From Planctomycetaceae bacterium (GTDB lineage: Bacteria > Planctomycetota > Planctomycetia > Gemmatales > Gemmataceae), in assembly GCA_013823135.1 (NCBI GenBank), contig PNLP01000049.1, forward strand, positions 1-51,744: DNA of 51,744 nt. The letters run 5' to 3'. Shown here one piece after another: positions 1 through 8,101 of this stretch; the stretch's first letter is position 1, and each line of letters opens with the position of its first letter. The position numbers were made by a program, and so were the translations under genes. Under the pieces are notes generated by a model that did not search any database, had not been told where the DNA came from, and saw only the letters and a list, made by a program, of their open reading frames with translations.

Positions 1-285
1 GCGATGGGCGCGGCCGGAACCGATGCGGCCATCGAGACGGCAGACATCGCCCTGATGTCTGACGACCTGTCAAAGTTGCCGTGGTTGGTCCGCCACTCGC
101 GTCGTACGCTGGCCGTGATCCGGCAGAACGTGGTGTTTTCGCTCGGCGTGAAGGCGGTGTTCGTCGTTCTGACGCTGGCGGGGCACTCGTCGATGTGGGC
201 GGCGGTTGCTGCCGACTCTGGTGCGACGCTGCTCGTCGTATTCAACGCACTCCGGCTTCTCCGCCCAACCGAACGTGAAACATGA
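1..285 (+). CDS. Heavy-metal-translocating P-type ATPase, C-terminal end (partial)
   Basis: This is the last ~94 codons of a P1B-type ATPase whose 5' part lies outside the window; the frame is open from base 1 and stops with TGA at 283-285. The stretch AMGAAGTDAAIETADIAL is the conserved end of the HAD/P domain that follows the GDGIND motif. Two hydrophobic segments follow (roughly residues 40-60 and 65-82), ending NALRLL, which fits the last two membrane helices of ZntA/CadA/CopA-type pumps. Such proteins export Zn, Cd, Pb or Cu ions using ATP. Which metal is moved cannot be decided, because the CPC-type motif and the N-terminal metal-binding domain are not in view. Confidence 0.9.
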   Translation, partial: AMGAAGTDAAIETADIALMSDDLSKLPWLVRHSRRTLAVIRQNVVFSLGVKAVFVVLTLAGHSSMWAAVAADSGATLLVVFNALRLLRPTERET

Positions 286-338
286 GGTTGGGCACCTCCG
301 CGTTCTGAGCCGGGTCGTTGTTTGCTATCACCCGGTGT

Positions 339-1502
339 TTATGGTGCGCCGATCTTCTTACCGTTGAGTTCCGGCTGTCCACCGGCAAACCGCAGAAAGG
401 TCGCGTCGTTGTTCGCTTCGGGGGCCGGCAATAGCGGCTTATCGAGCTGGGAAAGTTTCAAATCAACATTTCCGGGCTTACTGTCCGGACCGAACGCATT
501 TGTATCAGCGGTAACTCCGGGCACGGCACCCTTGCCGCCGTTACCCTGTGCGACTTGCGGCGTCTTCCCGAAGTAGTTCTGCCGGACGGTCAGGTCGAAA
601 GCGTTCGCGGCCAGGTTATTGAGGTCGAATTCGAGACCCGTCCGCGAGTCGTAAATCGTGTTCGACGCAATCTGCGCCTTGATCGTTTTCGCTATTGGCT
701 TGCCGAAGTACAAAGCCGATTCGAGGCTGAAGAATCGGTTATTCGAGATTTCGACATCCGTCGTGGCCGCCTCGAAGCGTATTCCCTTGCCAACTTGGCC
801 GCCCACGCCTTCAAAGCGACATTCGCGGATCGTAAGGCGACGCGTGTCGTTCTGCCCCGTAGTTTCGAGTATGACAGCCGTTTGCCTTGTTTGCAGTTGA
901 AAGCGAACTTTATCGAGAAGTAACGGCTGGCTCTCAGTACCTGCTGCGTTGACGAACAGTATCGCTGCGGTCTTTGCACCCTTCATGGTGCAGCCTTCGA
1001 CCGTGAAGCCCGGCGCGGCACCACTCACTTGGAGGCAGTGGTCGGACTTCCCGGCTCCGTCGAACTCGATGTTCTTGAATCGAATGCTTTCGATGCCGTC
1101 CACGTTGATGAGAAACCGCAAATTCCCGTTCGCCTCCAGCACTGTCGGCCTTCCATCGTGAGTCGTCCCTTCGATGATTAAGTCTTTGAACTGCGTGCGA
1201 GCAAGCTTGAGCGAGGGTATCTTGACATTCGCCTTAGCGAGAATGATCGTGTCGCCAGGTTTGGCCTTCTTGAGTGCGTCGGTCAGTGAAGCGACGGCAT
1301 TCTCACCCTCACCACCAACAACAATCTTGTTTCGTACTTCTGGCTTCTTATCGTCAACCGATAATCGGGTCACTTCAGCGGCGGTCTTCGCTGCCACTGG
1401 CTCCGGTAGAGCAACTTCGGGTTCGCCTTTGTCTACCCTTTTGGCACCCGAAACCAGTATGCAAATCCCGACACATAGTAACGACATTTGGATGTTTCGC
1501 AC
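339..1502 (-). CDS. Exported right-handed beta-helix-like protein
   Basis: A 387-aa protein starting at GTG (1500-1502), 6 nt after an AGGAGAG ribosome site. Residues 1-20 form a short basic and hydrophobic signal-peptide-like segment ending near VSGA. From about residue 90 the sequence has the rhythm of a right-handed parallel beta-helix (pectate-lyase-like): repeated units such as IRFKNIEFDG, FTVEGCTMKGA, LTIRECRFEGV and VEISNNRFFS, with regularly placed Asn and small residues. The segment just after the signal resembles the GDTIILA start of such domains. It is probably secreted or periplasmic. No catalytic residues could be assigned, so enzymatic activity is unproven. It faces away from the XRE gene to its right and converges on the P-type ATPase gene. 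Confidence 0.7.
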   Translation of the reverse strand: MRNIQMSLLCVGICILVSGAKRVDKGEPEVALPEPVAAKTAAEVTRLSVDDKKPEVRNKIVVGGEGENAVASLTDALKKAKPGDTIILAKANVKIPSLKLARTQFKDLIIEGTTHDGRPTVLEANGNLRFLINVDGIESIRFKNIEFDGAGKSDHCLQVSGAAPGFTVEGCTMKGAKTAAILFVNAAGTESQPLLLDKVRFQLQTRQTAVILETTGQNDTRRLTIRECRFEGVGGQVGKGIRFEAATTDVEISNNRFFSLESALYFGKPIAKTIKAQIASNTIYDSRTGLEFDLNNLAANAFDLTVRQNYFGKTPQVAQGNGGKGAVPGVTADTNAFGPDSKPGNVDLKLSQLDKPLLPAPEANNDATFLRFAGGQPELNGKKIGAP

Positions 1503-1599
1503 GGTCTCTCCTCTCAGGTGAACGACAGCCTGGAAGCCTGTTTAAATAATAGCGACTCGTAGATGTCATTTACAGAACCGTAGCTCGTAGAAGTCGGAA

Positions 1600-1956
1600 T
1601 TGGTGGGATCAACGTCCACCATCCGACGACAGCGAGCCGCCGTGAAACCTGCGAAACTGAAAGCCCGTTTCGGCCAGATCATTCGCCGTCGCCGGTTGCT
1701 TGCACAAATCGGTCAGGAAGCCCTCGCCGACCTCGCCAAGATTCACCGGACGCATCTTTCCCTGATCGAGCGCGGCATGCGAATGCCGACGCTGTACGTC
1801 GTGCAGCAATTGGCTCACTCTTTGGCGACCACGATGGTGGAACTAATGCGCGATGTCGAATCTCAAGAAGAGCCGGGTGACGAACCGCCACCGTTGCCAC
1901 GCGGACGGCCGAAGAAAAAGAAGCCGGCGGCACGGAAGCGATTGGGATCACACTGA
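1600..1956 (+). CDS. XRE-family HTH transcriptional regulator
   Basis: A 118-aa protein with a Cro/C1-type helix-turn-helix at about residues 23-85: FGQIIRRRRLLAQIGQEALADLAKIHRTHLSLIERG is the usual XRE pattern, followed by the helix with MPTLYVVQQLAHSL. After the domain the chain ends in a Pro/Lys-rich tail (about residues 90-118). The listed start is TTG with only a weak ribosome site; GTG at 1642 (VKPAKLKARFG) would still give a complete HTH and may be the real start. Expected role: DNA-binding repressor of a nearby accessory module. Its tail is closely echoed by the remnant directly downstream. Confidence 0.75.
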   Translation: MVGSTSTIRRQRAAVKPAKLKARFGQIIRRRRLLAQIGQEALADLAKIHRTHLSLIERGMRMPTLYVVQQLAHSLATTMVELMRDVESQEEPGDEPPPLPRGRPKKKKPAARKRLGSH

Positions 1957-2249
1957 CGGAATTGTTTCGCGAAGTGGAGTCGGATCAGAAACCGGCGGCA
2001 GAGCCGCCAGCGATTCCGAAGGGCCGTCCCCCAAAGGATCAGGGCACGCAGGTGGGGCGGCGGAAAGCCGACCCGAAGAAACGCGGTGTTTCACCGAAAC
2101 AACAATTAGAGTGGGAGCGGTGGCACTTGGCAATCGCGGCAGCACGGAAATCTACAAACGCACGTTGTTGCATCGAGATCATCAGTCGGATAGGCTCATA
2201 CCCAATCGCTGTATCTAACAGCACTGCGAGCGTCGAATGTTGCGCGTGA
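1938..2249 (+). pseudogene. C-terminal remnant of a second XRE-like regulator
   Basis: Starting inside the end of the previous gene, but in another reading frame, the sequence reads AIGITLTELFREVESDQKP, the usual end of an XRE domain. A Pro/Lys-rich tail (PPAIPKGRPPKDQG) follows and matches the tail of the upstream regulator (PPPLPRGRPKKKK) in layout. No HTH precedes it in this frame. The likeliest explanation is a tandem paralogue that lost its N-terminal half by deletion or recombination between copies. A TTG at 1962 could in principle start a short peptide, but there is no convincing ribosome site. Confidence 0.5.
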
Positions 2250-2268
2250 CCACACAAAGGGGAGAGTG

Positions 2269-2772
2269 ATGACCGAGAAGAACGACAAGTGTTCGACTGC
2301 TCCAAAGTTGGAGATTATTCCGTTTGATGCCTCCAAGTTTCGGGACGCGCACACCTACACAGTTGAATACTGGCACGATGCGAGCAAGTGTTATCCCGTT
2401 GAGATTCAGAAGGGCTATTCGGTCTTGTGTGAGGCCAAAGTAAGCCTCTCGGACGGCTGGACTTATGACGGAGGCGCGACGCGGTGGAATGCTGACGGCA
2501 ACCCAGGGCTGAGCGTTCCGGATAGTCTGGGACCGGTGACCATCCAGGTTGGAGCGTTGATGGGGATGCAGGTCTCACGCCTCGTATTCGATGAGAATTC
2601 GACCTGCGAAGATTACCAACAGCACTTCCGAGGCGGTGGCGTGCTTTTCGGACGCGAGAAGCGATTTACGACGGCGTTGGATGGATACCTGTATCTCTTG
2701 ATGCAAGATAACTGCACCTACGCCGACAACTCTGGAGGGCACAAGGTTGTGTTGACGTTCACACGGAACTGA
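2269..2772 (+). CDS. LecA (PA-IL)-like galactose-binding lectin domain protein
   Basis: A 167-aa protein. ATG at 2269 is chosen because AGGGGAG lies just ahead of it. The C-terminal ~110 residues recall Pseudomonas LecA. GWTYDGGATRWNADGNPG and VGALMGMQV correspond to the GW..yG / GALVMKIG region. DNCTYADNSGGHKVVL near the C-terminus matches the LecA calcium and galactose loop NDVPGTYGNNSGSFSV in length and in the Asp/Asn pattern. LecA-like domains bind terminal galactose through Ca2+. There is no obvious signal peptide. The assignment rests on motif resemblance read by eye; an unrelated beta-sandwich protein remains possible. Confidence 0.5.
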   Translation: MTEKNDKCSTAPKLEIIPFDASKFRDAHTYTVEYWHDASKCYPVEIQKGYSVLCEAKVSLSDGWTYDGGATRWNADGNPGLSVPDSLGPVTIQVGALMGMQVSRLVFDENSTCEDYQQHFRGGGVLFGREKRFTTALDGYLYLLMQDNCTYADNSGGHKVVLTFTRN

Positions 2773-3542
2773 CTCTGCAATTGAGTCGGCTGAAGTCACT
2801 CGGTCGGGGTTCAGAAGACGAATCGCGAACCGACATCGCTTGCCTTGAGCAGAAATCTCCGGCTCGGGTAAGTGAACTGCGTTCTGGTCATCGAAGGTGC
2901 CAGAACGCCATCAGTCGTTCGGAAGCGCCACTTCTGACAATCCTGCTTTCGCAACCTATGCGAGGAAGGAATAACCCCAGAGGCCGCGTCCGTCAGTCAA
3001 CGAGGCCGAATGCACGCCCGACCACGTCTCGCCCGTGCCTCGCGGATTAGCCGAGCGTCATGTTCAGCCAACATCCCGTTGGCTCGTGGCGCACGAAACG
3101 CATCCGCTCAGCCATGATGAGTTCGACGGATAATTCTTTAGGGCGGGGGGACAGAGAGTGGTGTTCGGGTCGTGCGTCTCTTTTGAAACTGGGCTGGTGT
3201 CCTGGACACGGTTTCGCATGCAGGTTCATCCACACGCAACCTCAACTGGTCGGGTCGATGACGCCCTCGATGGACCTCGCCGTGTTTCGCATCAACACGG
3301 CGAGGTTGTGCCGTGCCTGCGCATTCTCGCGAGCCAGTTCCAAGATCGCCCGCAACGCCGCTTCAAGCACATCGGGCGGTGAACCATCTGCCAATCGCAC
3401 ATGCGAAAGCGTGATCCGCAAACTCACCGCACCGGGAAAACTCCTTGATCCCCGCGATCAAATGGGAAGGGCGAGCGCTGCCCGAACCACTCGTGTATCC
3501 AGGCGAAGTCACGCCGATCTGAAACCAAAAAAGCAAACCCCA
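2773..3542. other. Long stretch with no convincing gene
   Basis: About 770 bases between the lectin-like gene and the terminator at 3543. Several short open frames exist on both strands, but none has a good ribosome site, and none reads as a protein I recognise. The only one with protein-like composition is the 61-aa minus-strand frame at 3242-3427, listed separately. The region may be decayed DNA. Confidence 0.5.
3242..3427 (-). CDS. Possible small hypothetical protein
   Basis: A 61-aa frame from a GTG start. The middle, DVLEAALRAILELARENAQA, is a regular amphipathic helix pattern, and the codon use is plausible. There is no clear ribosome site and no recognised family. It could be the end of a longer, decayed gene. 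Low confidence. Confidence 0.25.
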   Translation of the reverse strand: MSLRITLSHVRLADGSPPDVLEAALRAILELARENAQARHNLAVLMRNTARSIEGVIDPTS

Positions 3543-3569
3543 AACCTAGGCGTTGAGCCTGGGTTTTTT
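3543..3569 (+). terminator. Rho-independent terminator
   Basis: A 9-bp stem (AACCTAGGC pairing with GCCTGGGTT, one G-T pair) closes a 5-base loop and runs directly into six T residues at 3564-3569. It separates the 5' accessory genes from the small genes ahead of the DISARM operon. Confidence 0.8.
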
Positions 3570-3641
3570 CGTGTCCGGTTCCCTTGAACTGGCTGGCCCC
3601 GTCTGAGAAAATTCAACCGACTCTCTCGGAAGGCTCCGACG

Positions 3642-3758
3642 ATGACGAACACCGAAGCAAAGTTGAAGAAGATTCTGAGGATGAAGAACGAAGACAAACA
3701 AACCGTCAAAACCAAGCTGCCATCATGCCAAAATCAACTACGGCGACCGTTTACATGA
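3642..3758 (+). CDS. Small basic ORF (38 aa)
   Basis: ATG at 3642 follows a GGAAGG ribosome site by 9 nt. It opens MTNTEAKLKKILRMKNEDKQ, a Lys-rich helix-like start, and ends at TGA 3756-3758, overlapping the beginning of the next ORF. It may be a leader peptide, or the N-terminal piece of a protein whose reading continues in another frame. Unknown function. Confidence 0.3.
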   Translation: MTNTEAKLKKILRMKNEDKQTVKTKLPSCQNQLRRPFT

Positions 3759-3988
3759 CCCGATGGTTTGCTGCACGACGTGCAGTGATCGAAACTGAAG
3801 AGGCGCAGGTAAAGCACATGCAGGAGCAGGTTGAGTTGGCTACAACTGAGGAGCGGCTAGACGACGCTGCTTTGTTCAACGACCTGTGGAACGAGCAAGC
3901 CAAGATCGTAAGTGACCTTCGGGACCACTACAACCGACAGGCGAGCCGGTTCAATAGTCGTGGTTACAACTTACCTTTGCTGGATTGA
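3725..3988 (+). CDS. Small helical hypothetical protein
   Basis: An 87-aa frame beginning MPKSTTATVYMTRW. The longer frame from 3584 lacks a ribosome site and reads as low-complexity acidic sequence, so the internal ATG at 3725 is preferred. Residues ~15-75 are rich in Glu, Gln, Arg and Ala with heptad-like spacing, suggesting a coiled coil. It overlaps the 38-aa ORF upstream, and its stop touches the next ATG (TGATG). It is not recognised as a known family. Its position ahead of the DISARM operon may or may not be meaningful. Confidence 0.45.
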   Translation: MPKSTTATVYMTRWFAARRAVIETEEAQVKHMQEQVELATTEERLDDAALFNDLWNEQAKIVSDLRDHYNRQASRFNSRGYNLPLLD

Positions 3989-3999
3989 TGGAGAAGAAA

Positions 4000-4183
4000 A
4001 TGAAGCTCTACGTTTGCGAATCTGGCGATCTTGCCGAAGGCGCTTTGGTGGAGGTGACAGTCTTACATTTCAAGTAACCCCGCGTATCAGTTCTCGTGCT
4101 ATGTCTGCTTTTATGTCGGTTTGCAGTGGGACGAACCGAAGACTGAGGACAACTCCTTTGAATTCTTCGCAGCCCTCTCGTGA
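4000..4183 (+). pseudogene. Small gene interrupted by a frameshift
   Basis: From ATG 4000 the frame reads MKLYVCESGDLAEGALVEV and stops at TAA 4075. In the neighbouring frame, protein-like sequence resumes at once (SYISSNPAYQFSCYVCFYVG...) and continues to a natural TGA at 4181-4183. Joining the two gives a ~60-aa protein of consistent composition. I infer a single-base indel near 4062-4072, either a real mutation or a sequencing error. An in-frame ATG at 3988 is an alternative start. Function unknown. Confidence 0.45.
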
Positions 4184-4382
4184 TCGGATTCACCAGCGAT
4201 TCCCGTTCACGGTTGCCTCACTTCGGTCATCCACGCAACCCGTGTTCTGCAACCGAATCCGATATTCCTCTCCTGCTTAACCTTTGCCAGGCACATGCCA
4301 TCCGGCTACTCTGTCGTTTGCTTGTGTCTGTCGGTGGCGACGGACAGTGCCACCAGAGAGTCCGTCGAAGGAGTGACTGGAG

Positions 4383-7300
4383 ATGACTGTTGCCACCAGC
4401 ACGCCCGAACAAGGCCAGATGGTCAGCGTTCGTTCCCGTAACTGGATGGTTACCGACGTTTCCACAAGCACGCTCCCACCCGACCGTTTGCAAACTGGCC
4501 TGGAATCGCCGCAACATCTACTCACCCTTTCGTCAGTGGAAGACGACGGCCTCGGCGAAGAACTCAACGTCCTCTGGGAACTCGAACCAGGGGCCAGGGT
4601 CATCGAGAAAGTCGCCCTGCCTGATCCAACCGGGTTCGATCCGCCCGATCAACTCGACGCATTCCTCGACGCCGTTCGTTGGGGTGCGTCATCGTCTGCC
4701 GACGTGCGGAACATCCAGTCTCCGTTCCGCTCCGGCATCGACATCGAGGACTACCAACTCGATCCTGTCGTGCGAGCGATCCAGATGCCACGGGTCAACC
4801 TGCTCGTCGCAGACGACGTTGGGTTGGGCAAAACCATTGAAGCCGGGATGGTGGCCCTCGAACTTATCATCCGCCACCGCACACGCAAGATTCTCGTCGT
4901 CTGTCCGGCTTCCTTGCAGTTGCAGTGGAAGGAGCAGATGCGGGACAAGTTCGGCCTCGATTTCCGCATCGTCGATTCGACCTTGATGAAGCAACTTCGG
5001 CGCAGCCGGGGCATTCACGTCAACCCGTGGAACCACTTCCCCCGCCTGATTACATCCATCGACTTCCTCAAGCGTGAGCGACCGCTGCGGCTGTTCCGAG
5101 AACTGCTGCCCGGACCAGACGAACCAGCATTCCCTCGAAAGTTCGATCTGATGATTCTCGACGAAGCACACAACTGCGCCCCTTCGGGTCGTGGTCGATA
5201 TGCCACCGATTCCATGCGAACGCAGGCGCTCCGGCTCCTGGTCCCGCACTTTGAACACAAACTGTTCCTGACCGCCACGCCGCACAACGGTTACCCCGAG
5301 AGCTTCTCGGCCCTGCTCGAACTTCTCGACAATCAGCGATTTGCCCGCAGCACGCCACCCGACCGCAAGCAACTCAATGCCGTCATGGTTCGCCGGATGA
5401 AGTCGGAGCTTCCTACGACTTTCGACGGGAAACCACGATTCCCACGTCGGGTTTTGGAACCTATCGAGGTGCCGTACACCGATGAAGAAAGGGAGATTCA
5501 CAGCACCCTTCAGATATACACTTCTCTGCGAATCGCCCGTGCCCAGGACAACACCGAAACCCTGGCGACCGAATTTGTTTTGAAGACACTGAAAAAGCGA
5601 CTCTTCTCTAGCCCAGCGGCGTTCCTGAAAACGCTCGAACAGCACGAGAAGTCTCTGCGGCAAGCGAAGCGGGGCAAGCTCACTCGGAAACCATCGGTTG
5701 GGGTGTTGAAGCAGGAACTCGACCGGATCGACGAGGATTACGCCGATGACGGCGAGTACGACGAGGCAACGACGGATGCGGTCGATGCCGCCTCGCTCCT
5801 GTTCACGGAACCCACGGCTGATGAACTCGCACTGCTCAAGCAAATGCGGTTGTGGGCGGAAAAAGCGTCGGGTGAACTCGACTCGAAAGTGAAGTGCCTG
5901 ATCGAGTGGCTCAACACCCACATCCGAGCCGGGAAGAAATGGAGTCACGAACGGGTCATCATCTTCACCGAATATCGGGCGACCCAAGGCTGGCTGCTCG
6001 AAATCCTTGCCCAGCGTGGTTTCGTAGGCGCTGGGCGACTGGTGACCATGTACGGCGGCATGGACATGGAGGAGCGGGAAGAAGTTAAAAACTCCTTCCA
6101 GTCTGGCCCTGAAGAAACTGATGTCCGCATTCTGCTCGCCACGGACGCCGCCGCCGAGGGATTGAATCTCCAGAACCACTGCTATCGGCTCATCCACTAC
6201 GAAATCCCGTGGAACCCCAATCGCCTCGAACAACGCAACGGGCGAATCGACCGCCACGGCCAGAAGGGGTTCCTGACGCCTGGCGGCGACCGGCAGGTCT
6301 TCGTCTACCACTTCGTCGGAAAGGGGTACAAGGAGCGGCAGGGGAATTCAGCCGTGCAAGCGTCCTACCTCGAAGCCGACCTTGAGTTCCTGATGCGGGT
6401 GGCGCAGAAGGTCGAGACGATCCGAGAAGACCTCGGCAGTTACGGCACGGTGCTGGCTGATGATGTCGAAGAGGCGATGCTCGGACGTGGGTACACGATG
6501 CCGGGGGTGGCCAAGACCGAATCCAAGGTCGAACCCGTGCGGAAGATGCTCAAGTTCGAGCGGGATTTGGCGAAACAGATTGGCGAACTACTCAAACAGT
6601 ACCGGGACACGCAGCGAGAACTGCGGCTCTCACCGGAGAACATCCGTAAGGTGGTGGAGGTCGGGTTGACGCTAGCGGAACAACCCTCACTCATTCAAAG
6701 CACGGATCACCCCGGAAAGCCGATCTTCGTACTGCCAGCGTTGAAGCACAGTTGGGCTGCGTGCGCCGAGGGGCTTGAACATCCTCACACCAACGACATT
6801 CGCCCGATCAGCTTCGACCACACTGCGGCAGCGGGGCGGGATGACATCGTTCTCGTTCACCTGAACCATCGGTTGGTTCAGATGAGTTTGCGGTTGCTGC
6901 GTGCTGAGGTGTGGGCGGTTCAGGGTCGCAAGCGTCTGCATCGAATCACGGCTCGGGTGGTGCCGAACTTCGCCCTCGAAACACCGGCAGTCGTTGCCCA
7001 TGCTCGGCTAGTCGTGATCGGCGGGGACAGCCATCGGCTTCATGAGGAGATCATCACGGCGGGTGGTCTTCTCAAGGAAAAGCGATTCTCTCGGCTCAAC
7101 CTCGGCGAAGTGGACAAGGCACTCACCGCTGTCACGGACGGGCAAGTTGCCGAGCAGATGCAGCAACGGCTTCTCGCAATGTGGGACAAATTCGCTCCAG
7201 GGTTGTCGGACTCGCTGGAGGTCCGCATGAAGGACCGGACCAGCGGCCTCCAGAAAAAGTTAGGCGAACGAGCCGAAAAGGAAGCAGACGACATCCGTTC

Positions 7301-7562
7301 GATTCTGCTCGAACTGAAGAAGGCCATCGACACGGAATTGGCCGACACCGAGGCCAGCACACCTTCTCTCTTCGACAACACGGAGAGCGAACAGTTCGAG
7401 CGCAACAAAGACTTCCTGCGGGCCAGAACAAAGGCGATCCCTGCTGAGATCGAGCGGGAAACGGCAGCGATCAAGTCACGCTACGCAAACCCGCAACCGC
7501 GGATGTTCCCCGTAGCGGTGACATTCCTCGTTCCGGAAAAGATGGCGAAGGGGAATTCATGA
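4383..7562 (+). CDS. drmD: DISARM SNF2-family helicase DrmD
   Basis: A 1059-aa SF2/SNF2 helicase. Motif I GLGKT has its Lys at residue 150, motif II is DEAH at 260-263, and motif VI NGRIDRHGQ lies at 619-627, so the helicase core spans about residues 110-650. A ~400-residue C-terminal region follows, with a charged, probably coiled-coil end. Start ATG 4383 has AAGGAG upstream. In class 1 DISARM, DrmD is the marker SNF2 protein (pfam00176) and accompanies the adenine methylase. Here it opens the operon, and its stop overlaps the next start (ATGA). It presumably uses ATP to move on or remodel DNA during recognition of phage. A stand-alone RapA/SNF2 protein is the alternative, but the neighbours argue for DrmD. 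Confidence 0.9.
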   Translation: MTVATSTPEQGQMVSVRSRNWMVTDVSTSTLPPDRLQTGLESPQHLLTLSSVEDDGLGEELNVLWELEPGARVIEKVALPDPTGFDPPDQLDAFLDAVRWGASSSADVRNIQSPFRSGIDIEDYQLDPVVRAIQMPRVNLLVADDVGLGKTIEAGMVALELIIRHRTRKILVVCPASLQLQWKEQMRDKFGLDFRIVDSTLMKQLRRSRGIHVNPWNHFPRLITSIDFLKRERPLRLFRELLPGPDEPAFPRKFDLMILDEAHNCAPSGRGRYATDSMRTQALRLLVPHFEHKLFLTATPHNGYPESFSALLELLDNQRFARSTPPDRKQLNAVMVRRMKSELPTTFDGKPRFPRRVLEPIEVPYTDEEREIHSTLQIYTSLRIARAQDNTETLATEFVLKTLKKRLFSSPAAFLKTLEQHEKSLRQAKRGKLTRKPSVGVLKQELDRIDEDYADDGEYDEATTDAVDAASLLFTEPTADELALLKQMRLWAEKASGELDSKVKCLIEWLNTHIRAGKKWSHERVIIFTEYRATQGWLLEILAQRGFVGAGRLVTMYGGMDMEEREEVKNSFQSGPEETDVRILLATDAAAEGLNLQNHCYRLIHYEIPWNPNRLEQRNGRIDRHGQKGFLTPGGDRQVFVYHFVGKGYKERQGNSAVQASYLEADLEFLMRVAQKVETIREDLGSYGTVLADDVEEAMLGRGYTMPGVAKTESKVEPVRKMLKFERDLAKQIGELLKQYRDTQRELRLSPENIRKVVEVGLTLAEQPSLIQSTDHPGKPIFVLPALKHSWAACAEGLEHPHTNDIRPISFDHTAAAGRDDIVLVHLNHRLVQMSLRLLRAEVWAVQGRKRLHRITARVVPNFALETPAVVAHARLVVIGGDSHRLHEEIITAGGLLKEKRFSRLNLGEVDKALTAVTDGQVAEQMQQRLLAMWDKFAPGLSDSLEVRMKDRTSGLQKKLGERAEKEADDIRSILLELKKAIDTELADTEASTPSLFDNTESEQFERNKDFLRARTKAIPAEIERETAAIKSRYANPQPRMFPVAVTFLVPEKMAKGNS

Positions 7563-8098
7563 GCGTTTTTCCAAACTGGAGGACATTCGCTGTCCCGCAA
7601 CGTCGGCTTTCGACCGGCTGCATCCCAACTGGCTACCAGATGATCTTGGAAGCAGCAGCAGCACAGGACGTTGACTTCGCAAGTTTTCAAGACGATTTCG
7701 ATCTCGACATCAATCTCGGAAAGGGACAAGCGGAGCCACGAAATGACTTCGGGAGTGTCGCAACTGCTGTGAAGCAGCGGTATCCGTGGATTAGTTTCGA
7801 GCAGAAATCATTCGGGTCAGGGATAGAGAAGACGGCGTTCATCGACGCCATGCTGGTTGCCCAGAAGCCAATCCTGATCTCGCTTGCGATGAAGCCGTTT
7901 GGTGGCAAGGGCTGGCACATCATGCCGGTGGTGGATGCAACGACCGACCAATACCTGCTCCTCAAAATCGTCGAAGCCGATGGCACCCCGAACACAGAAT
8001 GGATCAGGAAGGCCATGTTGTCTGAAGTGCATGACGGATTCCCTGGAGGTAAGGAAGTCGGGTTTCTTGCTGATCTTGGAAAGCCAGGGGCAAGCTAA
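7559..8098 (+). CDS. Papain/C39-like cysteine-peptidase-fold protein in the DISARM operon
   Basis: A 179-aa protein sharing an ATGA overlap with drmD and ending 3 nt before drmMI. Near the N-terminus QRRLSTGCIPTGYQMIL resembles the Q...C(G)P.....MIL signature of C39/papain-fold peptidases: Gln14 as oxyanion residue and Cys21 as nucleophile at the start of a helix. GGKGWHIMPVVDATTDQY gives His120 and Asp126, in the order and spacing of a Cys-His-Asp/Asn triad, followed by the strand YLLLKI. There is no signal peptide, so it acts in the cytoplasm. Known five-gene DISARM loci do not include a peptidase, so its job here is open: processing of a DISARM subunit, an effector released on infection, or a non-catalytic fold. 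The triad is read by eye. Confidence 0.6.
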   Translation: MSVFPNWRTFAVPQRRLSTGCIPTGYQMILEAAAAQDVDFASFQDDFDLDINLGKGQAEPRNDFGSVATAVKQRYPWISFEQKSFGSGIEKTAFIDAMLVAQKPILISLAMKPFGGKGWHIMPVVDATTDQYLLLKIVEADGTPNTEWIRKAMLSEVHDGFPGGKEVGFLADLGKPGAS

Positions 8099-8101
8099 CC
8101 A

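Noticed and set aside
4689..6311. 540-aa minus-strand open frame
   Set aside because: Lies entirely within drmD, antisense, with no ribosome site or recognisable domain; long antisense frames are common in high-GC genes.
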